Assembly (NCBI RefSeq): GCF_963676685.1
Contig: NC_092353.1
Coordinates: 7,654,207-7,718,206, forward strand
Length of the DNA stretch: 64,000 nt
Source of the DNA: Mytilus edulis
Lineage: Eukaryota; Mollusca; Bivalvia; Mytilida; Mytilidae
Direction: 5' to 3'
This document shows positions 23,171-34,800 of this stretch, in pieces (position 1 is the first letter of the stretch; the number at the start of each line of letters is the position of its first letter). The notes under the pieces are model-generated. The model did not search any database and was not told the DNA's origin. It worked only from the letters and a program-made list of their open reading frames with translations. The position numbers and the translations under genes were made by a program.

Positions 23171-24500
23171 TGAGTGCACCCTTAAGGACTTCTGTACATA
23201 GTAGTTTTTTAGTAATGTCAGAGAGAATTTGTTCCAGTCTTTAATGGTTTGAACGGAAAGAAAATTGTTAGCTGTCTTTATTACATTAAGTTGATCTTGT
23301 AGAAGACTGATTCTGCTGTAATAAATTTTGCGATGGTATGCAAATATTATGTTTATGAGGAGCTAAAATAAAATTTGAAAAAAATAGGCAGGACAGGAGT
23401 TTTGAATAAAAAAAAAAGCCAGGATGAGACACTTAGTAAAAAATAAAGGCAGGATGATATTTTACATGTTTTATGTAAAAAAAAATCCGGATGAACTAAA
23501 ACAAAAAACAGGACTTAATAGAGTGAAAATGAAAAGGCAGGACAGAGATTACAACTAAAAAAAATGTAGGGCAACTTTGTTTATCCTAGCCCCCTATGAA
23601 AATCAAATGGTAGCTACCTTACAATTTTGTGAAACATTACTGGGTTCTTTCTTAGTCGGCAGTTTTGTAAGGTTTTCCAACTCATAGTACGTGTCTAACA
23701 TTTTAAAGAAACTTCAGAGGTTTTTTTTATTTTTTTTGGTTGGCACACATACCTTGCCGCCCGTTTCTGTACCTTTTCTAGTGTTCGTATATTTTAATTT
23801 GTAAATTATAGTTCCCATATAGTACAACAGTATTCTAATTTAGGATTTTCGAAATGTATATATGTGTTTGATATGCTCTTTATCAAATTGTTTTTGATTG
23901 CATTATAAGTTTCTTCTGATGAAACATAAGGATTTATTTGCTTTAGCAGCGGTTTGCTGTATGTGGGTGTTCCATTTTAGGTCTTTGGAAATTGTGATAC
24001 CTAAGTACTTTGAATGCTGATGTGGTTGTACATATTGTAAAAAAAAAGTAAATGTTTTTTTTGGGCTTTGTTCATGATGTATAGAAATAAATTCTAATCA
24101 GCCAGTCTCGTCCCTATGAAATGGCAGCTTCTATAGATCTTCTTAAAGCTTGAGGCAGTTGTTTTGAAAAATTAATTTGTCAGCACTGAAATTACACTGT
24201 CATATGCGAAGAGTCTAATTTGACTATGTTGGGTATATTCTGGAAGTTCATTCATATAAGTTAGGAATAGTGTTGATCCTTGCAGCTGGATTGTGCCCAG
24301 TTGGACACGGCTCTATAGCTGATATCACTGCCTGGTATTTTTTTATGATGATATGTTTTCTAAAGGTACTGTTTGATTTCTGCTTGAAAGAAAAGATTCA
24401 ACCCAGTTTATTATTATTTTTCTGATATGACAAAGTATTTCATATGGAATAGTCTTCTCTTGTGTGTAGTTAGGTACCTTGACAAAAGCTTCAGCAAAAT
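23170..24500 (-). pseudogene. LINE reverse transcriptase fragment (Jockey/CR1-like), no. 2
   Basis: On the minus strand from 24500 the pieces read AEAFVKVPN (the family has a catalytic Asp where Val stands), then INWVESFLSSRNQTVPL, then FLTYMNELPEY, then KYLGITISKDLKWNTHIQ, KANKSLCFIRRN and, near 23300-23190, TIKDWNKFSLTLLKNYY, which is the C-terminal end. Stops and indels are frequent, and AT-rich filler (23350-23640) interrupts it. It lies directly downstream of fragment no. 1 in the same direction. Confidence 0.65.
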
Positions 24501-25290
24501 ACAAGATTACAATAAAGATGTACTGTCATTCCGAGTTTGTGGAAACCATCATAAATTGGCAGATAGTTAAATTGTGCATGCAGAATCAGTAGACGCATTG
24601 AAGTCATTTCTACAAGAACACCGTACATGAAATCGGCGGCCTCGGTCTGCTTAGTGAAGCATTCAAGACTACCTGCATTGGTGGCAGTATGTGGTAGGGC
24701 ATTCCAGTCTCGTATCGTCCTTGGGTAAAAAGATTCCTTCCGCACTTCGGTCCTACTCTACTGTAGTACAAGATGGTACTTGGTATCCATTGGTGTTGAT
24801 GTTTCTGGATAGCCTATCTAGTGGAATGAGAGTATTACTGGTGTCAACTTTCACTACCCCGTTGGCAAGTTTCATCATTGAAAGCCTTGATGTACACCTA
24901 CGGTCTTCGAGGGTTTTCCATTCTAGTTGGTTAAGCATGTCACTAACAGATGATGTGTTATGATATCTGTTAGTGATATATCTGGCTGCTCTCCTCTGTG
25001 CCATTTCCAGTCGGTTTTTGTTGTTTTGTTGATAAGGATTACAGACTGTACATGCATATTCTAGAGTCGGTCTTACAAGTGATTTGTATGCATTTTCTTT
25101 TATTGTGTTGTTATTGGTGTTCAAGTTACGTCTGAGGAATTAGCCTATGGTCTTGTTTGCCTTAACACATATATGTTTCACATGTGTTCATTCCATTTTA
25201 AATCGGAACTAATGGTACAGCGTGAGCCAATTAAGGTACTTTGCAGAATTAAAAGATTCGAGGGTGTGGCCATGCAGTACATTACTAGTT
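24491..25290 (-). pseudogene. LINE reverse transcriptase fragment (Jockey/CR1-like), no. 1
   Basis: On the minus strand: HGHTLESFNSAKYLNWLT, then HVKHICVKANKTIG, FLRRNLN, then KSLVRPTLEYACTVCNPY, RAARYITNRYHNTSSVSDML and the terminal FYPRTIRDWNALPHTA. This is the C-terminal third of a non-LTR reverse transcriptase of the Jockey/CR1 group; the catalytic box is not included. A frameshift lies at about 24750 and a stop in front of FLRRNLN. The part 24753-25124 is still open for 123 codons, so this copy is younger than no. 2. Confidence 0.8.
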
Positions 25291-25826
25291 TGATTTATTT
25301 TGATTGATTTGATTGATTCTTTTATAATTAGGCTTACGTTTTCTTGAATCGTGTTTAGATTTTTCACGCAGACACTGTGCATAGTTTGTTCAAGTCAGGA
25401 AAATAAAAATTCATAGGTGGCAACCATGCACTTATAAAATTTAAAAAAAAAAAAAAATTATTTAGCTCAGATCATTTTTTAAGTTTTCGATGCTTTCCAT
25501 CGTTTTTTATTTTTTTTATAAATTTAACACGTAATTCAGAATATTATTTTTAATCAAATACGATTCCAATACGGTATCAGAATACTTGTTTAGTGAAAAA
25601 AAACATATCGGCTCCTTTTTTGAAATTGAATGGTTGTTCCCTGAATAATATTATTATTAGACTTTCTTTGTCTGTATTTGTATTTATCTTCTTTTTCGAT
25701 TATAGATAAAGGATCTTAAAGGGACCGACAAAGAAAAAAAATGCCTGTGTACAATTTTTAATTTTTTTTAAATAATCCCGCCAAATATTAATTTGATCAC
25801 ATGATATCCATGTGATTTATTCTAGC

Positions 25827-28800
25827 ATGGCAGCCTCCATGAGTGTTGCCAACGCCGCAGCTAACGGCGATTTAACGGTAATTTCCAGCATAAAGAATCG
25901 AATTCAGTTAATACTCACAATAACAATCTGATGTTTATTGATTATTCGTTTCGCCTCAAAGTGAATAATCCCGAAGTAGCGACTAAGGAGAACAGAAGGT
26001 GGTTGTCAATGTAAACCACTATTAAAAATTCAAAATCAACAGCATGAACAGTGTTAAAATCGAAACTATAACAACTCGTTCCACTTTCGAATCGCCCCAC
26101 CTTCTAAAGAGTCGTCCCACTCTTGTTTACCTGAATGCTCTTAATTGTTTACCAACTAAAAATAAGGTTATGTCCCATACACCATTATAAGTGATAAGTT
26201 ATATGATTTGCTACTGACCCCCTACAGATCCATCAGGATAGAGGGTTAGTAAAATCCATAGGGGATGAGGTTGTAGGCTGAGTCCCCTATGAATGTTACT
26301 CACCCTCTAGTGAACTGTATATATAATTAATTTATTGCACGCAAGACTTTTCCTGCTGCTTTTTGTAGAAAAATAAACAAAGAAATACAACAAAATCAAT
26401 AGACAACGTCACCATTAACCCTCTTGGAAGCAGGACAAATCGCCCCACTGGCAAAACGCCCCACACCAAATCGCCCCCACTTTTTCACCAACTCGCCCCA
26501 CTTTTTGAAAAAATAGCCTCACTTGTGAAAAGGGTTATATCCCGTTAATTTTTCCCCGCTCAACTCGCCCCACTTATTGAAAAAAGGTAAAATCTACTTC
26601 AATATATAATTTTCAGGTCTTCCAAATAGCCCCACTCACAGACATATATGTGTATATACGTCTTTGCCCCACTTAAATGAAAACTAATTTACACAGAATA
26701 CCAAAAAAAAGACGAAATTTATTAAACCATTATTTTTTAGGTTGAATAATGTTTAACATTCTTAAAATATAATTGCAAATACATTTTCGTATCATCATTG
26801 GAGAATAACTTTATACTTGTAAAAGAGGGACGAAAGATACCAAAGGGACAGTCAAACTCATAAATCAAAACAAACTGACAACGCCTGTAGTATCCTTTAT
26901 CTCCAATTCGATGGGATAGATGCGTTCCACATAGTCACCAAATTTTGAATTGTTTAGTGAAAGAACGTCATCTATATAGCGGAAAGTAGAGTTAAAGGAT
27001 ATTGCTAACTTCTTATCTTTCTTCCTAAGAAGTTCCTGCATGAAGTCAGCCTCATAATAATGTAAGCTTAGTTGTCAGGGGCGGATCCAGCCATTTTAAA
27101 AAGGGGGGTTCCTAGGTCAAAGCGGGGGGAGGGGGGGGGGGGGGGGGGGGGGGGGTTCTAATTACATGTCCCCATTCAATTGCATTGATCGTCCAAAAAA
27201 AAAGGGAGGTTCCAACCCCCAAACCCCCCCCCCCCCCCCCCCTTCTGGATCCGCGCCTGGTTGTATAACAATTGAAAAGAAATCTGTTAATCAGTGTATC
27301 ATAATCATACAATTGAAGGATTTCAATTAACAGCAATTTGATGTTATAGCACTTCACCAAGGTTTTCATAGGTATTGAAGTGAGGCAGGGACAGATATAC
27401 AACGAGATTGCATCTTTTTTCATAAGTGGGGCGAGTTGACACTAATAAATTCATTGTGGTTTATCTATTTGTCCCGAGTGGGGCTAGTTGGCAAACCTTA
27501 TTTCAGCAGGATTTCAACCCTTTTCATAAGTGGGGTATGTTGTTCAACCTTTATGCAATGGGATTTTAACCTTTTTCATAAGTGGGGCGATTTTTTATAA
27601 AGTGGGGCGAGTTTGTAAAAAAGTGGGGCGATTAGGAGTGGGGCAATTTGCCAGTGGGGTGATTTGTCATGGATTCACCCTCTTGATGCCGGAGAGACAC
27701 ATATGTCCACACAGGCAGTGCAGGAGGGACACATATGTCCATAGTTTAATTTATGCAAGCTTCTAATCAATGCTACATATCTCTTTCAATTAAAAGACCG
27801 AAGATTAGACAGTGTTATGTTTTTCTCCAATGGGTCCAAAATGTAACGGTCATTACATGTATGTCGTGACGTCATTTATCGAATAATGTCATTGTTTGGC
27901 ATGTTACGTGACAGACGTTGAGCTGTCGTATTTTCCAGCATATAAAATGCAACCTTGAAAAAATGACGGCAGCAAGAGGGTTAACAGTAGATGTGACGTC
28001 ATAAAATATCCATAAGGGGTCACCACGTGACGGCGCTAAACCAATCACAACGTGATATTTTACCAGCAGTGTGATAATGCATGTAATGCTACATGAATAA
28101 AATGGAAATCTGTCCCGGTTGACCTGAGAATCTGATATGCATGAACTATTGATGTCAATTTACAACAATAGACAACTTTCGAGTTCGATGCATTTCCATC
28201 AAAAACTCTGGTTTTAGTGAACGTCATTTGTGCTTTAAGGGGTGTTGTCACTTCCATTCCAATGTTGAGCCAGTGGTTGGAAAACAATAATCTATATTGT
28301 ACGAATTATTCGGCAAATTGAATTCTCAAAATTGACAATCAGCATTGCTGTCATTAGGGTATTGTCATTAAGTACATTTTGTACCTACAGAACAACCATT
28401 ATTTCTAGTTTATCCTGCATAATGACGATCACTAAGACGCTTGATGAACGTAAATAGTGCAGGGATGCCATAGATTTGTTAGAAATTTACACATGGCCTT
28501 AACCTTGTTGTTAGATTTCTATCCAGAGTGTTTGTGAGGGATACAATTAACAAATATCACGGCCAAGGCCATCATAGCCATGTGTAAATTAAAACAAATC
28601 TATTCATAAGATATTTGCAACTTCAGTTCATCTAAGACCTTCATCAATGAGCAAAACATATACAGCCTAGCAAGCTATAAAAGCCTGACCTAACAAATCA
28701 TACAACAATTGATTTGCCTACAGTAATCTTATGAGTAAATGTTTTATCTGTTGCAGTATGCTAGACAATGTATAGAAAATGGTGGAAAAGTAAATGAATA

Positions 28801-31800
28801 CTCGAGAGATGGCATGACACCATTAGCTGTAGCCTCTTTCTGGGGATATGCTGATATTGCAGAATTCTTACTGGAAGTAGGGTAAGTTTTATCTCAATCT
28901 AAATGAACCCATAGACAGACAGATATGGAACACCACAGCTGTCTTATGTGGAACACAGATATTACTGTACATTATGTTGTTTTATTATAACTTGATGGTA
29001 TTTTGTCTTTACCTGATATGATTTTGAAAAATATGTAATAACATTTTGATATAACTCAATATGGAATAGTCATTACCGGTACTTGATGATATTTTGTTAT
29101 TACCGGATGTGGTATCGTATTGACTTGATATACAACATGTAGTTTTGTCATTACTTAATATGGTTTTGTCATTACTCGATGTGGTTTCACCATTATTTAA
29201 TGTGGTTCTGTACATGTCTTCAGGTAATTTGGTTTTAACACTTGTAAGGAAAAATATTTCTGGAAAAATTTGCTATGTATTTTAACTAAACTAAAAATTT
29301 TAATCAAGAACAGTGTAATTTTAATTAAAAAAGATATGAGGGAAAAATAGTCCAGTCAATCCAGCATAAACTTGCCCCCAACCTTGAAGTAATTGCAACA
29401 GACGATTTTTAAGTTTTAATCTTTAGCATTATACCCCAAATATACAAAGAAAAAAGTCCAACAAAATCTTACTTGAGGAAAACTATAAGATTTGATTTTT
29501 AAATTCCTATGGAGATTTGCATTTAAATGAGCGATAACTCTGCAAAAAGGCAGACATATCAATAAAAATTGTTACAAAATTATAACTTTACCGCTTCTAT
29601 TCAACAGTATGTATTGATTCATAGATTTTTTTTTGTGCTGTCATTAGTATAACAAACAACTCTAAAGTTGTTTTCATATCTTTTATCAAGCTACAATCTA
29701 GATTTCATAATTCATTAGTTGACCATTTATTAAAACTTTCAGCATCATCATCGTAATGTTCAGTCAAGGTAAAGAATCTCAAATCTAATAAAACTAATAA
29801 AGCATATATTCTTCTTTTTGTGATTTAAAGTTTTTAAAAAAAGGTAGATGCTGAACAACATGAACAAATATAATTTACAGATATAAACAATACCAAATAT
29901 TCACATTAATTTTTCAAAATGGTATCAAAGCCATAAATTTGCAATTTCTTTAATGAAAAATGTTCAAAAAGTTAAATAAAATACCCATAACCCATAAGAA
30001 ATCAACTAAAAACTGAAGAAGGAAAAAAAGACTAATTTTTTGTGGAGTTATCTCCCTTTGCAATGTTAATTTCCATTAGAAATTAAAAAATGCTGATTTG
30101 AGTTTTCCTCAAGTTAGACTTTTCTGTGTATATTTGGGGCTTAATGCTATAGATTGGAACTTAAACATTTTCTGTTGCAATTAGTTTTGAGGTTCAAACT
30201 TAGTTTGACTGGACTAAAATTACTGTGAATTTTTTATATACATGGTATATATTTGAATTTTCTCTAAATTAGCTTTCGATTCATAGTTAACTTATTCTCA
30301 TCAATTGGCGTCCGTTGTCTGTCGGCCGTAAACTTTTACAAAAAACTTTTCCTCTGAAACTAGTGGACCAAATTTAACCAAACTTGACCACAATCATCAT
30401 TAGGGTATTTAGTTTTAAAAATGTGTCGTGTGACCTGGCCAAGCAACCAAGATGGCTGCCATGGCTAAAAAAAACAGGGGTAATGTGTAGATTTTGGCTA
30501 ATATCTCTGAAACCAACGCATTTAGAGCAAATCTGACATAGTTAAAATTTTTATCAGGTCAAGATCTATCTGCTTTTAATTTTTCAGATTAATCGGACAA
30601 CCCTTTGTTAGGTTGCTGCACCTGAATTAGTAATTTTAAGGAAATTTTGCCATATTTGGTTATTATCTTGAATATTATTATAGATAGAGAAAAACTGTAA
30701 ACAGCAATAATGTTCAGCAAAGTAAGTTCTACAAATAAGTCAACATGACCAAAATGGTCAGTTCACCCCTTTAGGAGTTAGTGCCCTTTATAATCAATTT
30801 TAAACAATTTTCATAAATTTTGTAAATTTTTATATGCCCGTCAAAATTTTGACTGGATATAATATGTTATACAAATGTCCGGTGTCCGTCCATCTGTCTG
30901 GCGTAAACATGTCGCACTGTAAATTAAGATTGACTTATCCAAATTTCATGAAACTTATTATAGTTGTTTCTTATGATGGTCAAATGATCTGTATACTTTT
31001 TGGTGAAAATAAGATTAAAACTTTTTGAGTTACAGCACTTTGTAACTAAAACAGGGGGGTGTTTTTTTCACATGTCGCACCGTATATCAAAAACGATTTT
31101 TGATTATTGCTTAAAACTTTACACAATTCTTAGTTATATTAATCTTAAGATCTATATACTTTTTGGTGATGATTCAAAATTTCATTTTTGAGTTATTGAG
31201 TATTTTGTAAAAAAAGGGGGAGGGTTTTTTTACATGTGGCACTGTATCTCAAAAACGATTTATGATTATTGCTTAAAACTTTACACACTTTGTTATACTA
31301 ATCTAAACATCTGTATACTTTTTGGTGATGATTCAAAATTTCATTTTTCAGTTATGTAGTATTTTGTAAAAAAGGGGAGGTTTTTTTTTTACATGTCACG
31401 CAGTATCTTAAAAACAATTTATAATTATTGCTTAAAACTTTTCACACTTCTTTGTTATATTACTCTAAAGATCTGTATACTTTTTGGTTTTGATTCAAAA
31501 TTTTATTTTAGTGATATTTAGTTTTTTTGAAGAAAAAAAAGAGGGGGGGGGGGGGGTTCATATGTCCCCTTGTATCTCAAAAACAATATATGGTTATTGC
31601 TTAAAACTTTATCAGAAACTATTTATGATTATTGCATAAAACTTTCACACAAGGCGACGGGCGTAACATGCGCTCATGGCGCATCTGTTTATAACAAAAT
31701 AATATCCACTGAAACTACTGGGCCAAGTTCATTATAGATAGAGATAATTGTAAGCATCAAGAATGTTCAGTAAAGTAAGATCTACAAACACATCACCATC

Positions 31801-34800
31801 ATCAAAACACAATTTTGTCATGAATGCATCTGTGTCCTTTGTTTAATATGCACATAGACCAAGGTGAGCAACACAGGCTCTTTAGAGACTTTAGTTTATC
31901 ATGTTTATATATGTTGTGTACAAGTTGTAATTTTGTACAAACTATAAAATCCTTGTACAAATTATATAATTTGTATAAAAGAGGAACGAAAGATACCAGA
32001 GGGACAGTCAAATTCATAAATCAAAAACAAACTGACAACGCCATGGCTGAAAAGGAAAACCCATCCCTAATATTTTCATGGCATTCCATCTATGCCATCG
32101 ATTTTTCATGGAAAAAGGATGGAAATGATGTAAAATTTGATGAAATTCAATGAAATTCATGGCAAATATTTTCCATGGCAAAAATCAAAGATAAACAGAC
32201 AAACAATAGTACACATGACATAACATAGAAAACTAAAGATTAAGCAACATGAACCCCACCAAAAACTAGGGGTGATCTCAGGTGCTCTGGAAGGGTAAGC
32301 AGATCCTGCTCCACATGTGGCACCTGTCGTGTTGCTTATGTGATAACAAATCCTGTAAATAGTCTAAATCAGTAGGTCACATTCATGAAAGAAAAGGGGA
32401 TTATAGACACTACCAACATTTTGTGCACAACATATATATATTTTATATTTCCTCATGAACAAACTTATGCAAAAAAGGTACACTATAATACATGTATTAA
32501 TTTTCAGATAATTCTGTTATTTTGTTTTAGAGCCAACATAAACTTGTGCAATAAAGGAACACAATGGACACCACTTCATTGTGCTGCTTTCCAAGGTCAT
32601 GGGAAGGTCATAATGAAATTGATGGATCATAACCCTGACATGACATTGAAGGACAGTCAAGGAAGGTCAGTTTATTTCACAAGCATGAAAACAGACTGTA
32701 GAACTAGCATGGCAAGAATGTCCTAAAAAAAGTTTGTCTACTCATTTTGTTTTATGATAAAGAGATCAGCTCATTTCATCTTAAAGCTTTCTATATGTCT
32801 TAAATCCTTTATATCATTTGGCAAATTATTCCAAATGATTAGACCAGAATATTGAAAAGTCTTTTTGAAGTATTTAGACTTTGGCCTTGGTACATGTATA
32901 TGAAGATGTCCAGATATTGTTGACCTAAGAGAATTACTATATAGATCACTGCATGCAGTAAATTTACTTGCAAGATAATCTGACGCTAGTCCATTCATAC
33001 ATTTAAACATTAAAATGGCTTGAAAATATTTTATCCGAGTAAAAATGGTCATCCAATTAAGTTCTTTAAACATTGATATTGATGGATAATCAAAAGGCTT
33101 ATTCAAAATTAATCTTGCTGTGCGCTTTTGTGGTTTTTGAATTCGCTTAATGTTGCAATTTGCGGTAAAACACTATATGGTGCAACAATAATCAATTATT
33201 GGTAATATATAACTATTATAAAAAAGGATAGGACCTTTGCGAGGTAAGTATCATATTAGTCTTTTTAGCAGGTATAATCTGCTTGAAAATATTTCACATA
33301 CTTTATCTATGTGAGTTGACCATGATAGATTTTTATCAATATGGATACCAAGAAGTTTTTCCACTTCTACATTGTCAAATGCAGTTTGATTTTGCGATAA
33401 TACACCCAAGACATCGTTACAATTCTCAAGTTTTCTCTCAGATCCCATAAGCATACATTTGGACTTCTTGTTATTTATTATCATATTGGTTTTAGCACAC
33501 CATTCAATGCATGTATCAACAATTTAATGTATTCGTTTATTGTTTCAGGACTGCAATTGATTTTGCATCAGCATTAGACTCAATATGGCCATTTTTTGCT
33601 GGTAAGTTAAATCAGTGTTAAAGCAATTTTGGCAAATGATATGGAAGTGATCTTGTTCAGCAATGCTCATGTGAAGAAAAATAGAAAAAACCGATTGAAA
33701 AGTATTTAAATATTGCTTACAACATTCTACTTGATGTGGAATATACTTTGTTCCAGTTTATTTTCACTCATCGGACAAATGTTGTCTTCATGTGATGTTT
33801 CTAACAGTCATCTTACTGTAGTTAAATGATAAATTTGTTTTTTAATTAGAAATAAGAAGATGTGGTATGAGTGCCAACGAGACAACTCTACATCCAAGTC
33901 ACAATTTGTAAAAGTAAACCACTATAGATCAAAGTACAGTCTTCAACATTGCAATTGGCTCACTCTAAACAGTAAGCTATAAAGGGTCCTAAAAAGGACT
34001 AGTGTAAAACTATTCAAACAGGAAAAGCAACAGTCTAATATATATATAAAGATTGAAAAAACCCTTATGAACCACATCCACATACAATAACCACTGAACA
34101 TCAGGTTCCTCATCTATAATGTTCTTTTCTAGAAGCAAAGGTTTTTATGCCCCACCTACGATAGTAGAGGGGCATTATGTTTTCTGGTCTGTGCCTCCGT
34201 TTGTCCGTCCGTCTGTGCCTCCGTTCGTCCATCCACTTCAGGTTAAAGTTTTTGGTCAAGGTAGTTTTTGATGAAGTTAAAGTTACATCAACTTGAAACT
34301 TAGTACACATGTTCCCTATGATATGATCTTTCTAATTTTAATTCCAAATTAAAGTTTTGACCCCAATTTCACGGTCCACTGAACATAGAAAATGATAGTG
34401 CGAGTGGGGCATTCGTGTACTATGGACACATTCTTGTTTATGATGATCTATTTTTGTTTGAAATACAATGAAAGAAGGATAAGATACTTAGGCAATTATA
34501 AACCATAAGTAAAAGTAAGGACACACAATAAAAACACTATGGAAACAAAACATTCAGCAACAGGCTTCAAAACATATATACTTCTAATATTTCTTAAATT
34601 TTCTTTGATAAAATGACACTCTTTGTTTGAAAACTTAGACTAAAAATAAAAATCATACAATAATGTGTCAGGAAAGGGTGATTAAAAAGTTTAAAGAAAG
34701 TAAAAATTCATGATTATATTTACTCCAAAAAAAGTACAATCTTTCAAAATGGAAAAGGATTAAAAGATATCAAATTAATGATATTTACACAAGCTAAAAT

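Larger units (their letters stand above)
26427..27677. mobile_element. Inverted-repeat element built of 'GCCCCACTT' words
   Basis: The left arm (26427-26670) carries repeated CGCCCCACT(T) words such as 'aactcgccccactttttgaa'; the right arm (27425-27677) is a diverged inverted copy ('aagtggggcgagtttgtaaa'). The outer ends share GACAAATC(A/G)CCCCACTGGC. CCCTCTTG stands just outside both ends (26419-26426 and 27678-27685), which fits an 8-bp target duplication. The inside holds a piece of family A retroelement and a MITE. No transposase was found. Confidence 0.75.
26415..27984. mobile_element. piggyBac-type non-autonomous element with TTAA ends
   Basis: TTAA at 26415-26418 is followed by CCCTCTTG; CAAGAGGG at 27973-27980 is followed by TTAA at 27981-27984. 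A TTAA target duplication and ends that begin CCC are the marks of piggyBac-type transposons. The flanking halves belong to one repeat family (E), which supports insertion. There is no transposase. Most of the present length is due to a second element lodged near the left end; without it this would be about a 300-bp MITE. Confidence 0.75.
26195..28060 (+). repeat. Dispersed repeat, family E, split by a TTAA insertion
   Basis: Left part 26195-26414 ('ctactgaccccctacagatc', 'agaaatacaacaaaatc', 'gacaacgtcacca') and right part 27985-28060 ('acgtcataaaatatc', 'aaggggtcaccacgtgacg') correspond to adjacent parts of the unsplit copy at 22850-23170. Everything between is inserted DNA. Confidence 0.6.

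Noticed and set aside
27112..27423. 103-codon minus-strand frame with poly-Gly and poly-Pro
   Set aside because: It spans the G and C runs of the MITE and part of a dead reverse transcriptase; it is not a gene.
30834..31191. Two plus-strand frames in the 160-bp array
   Set aside because: The frames recur with the repeat unit and have no codon pattern of a protein.
30907..31570. CRISPR-like repeat-spacer pattern
   Set aside because: Units are about 160 bp and similar throughout, not short repeats with unique spacers, and the genome is an animal's.
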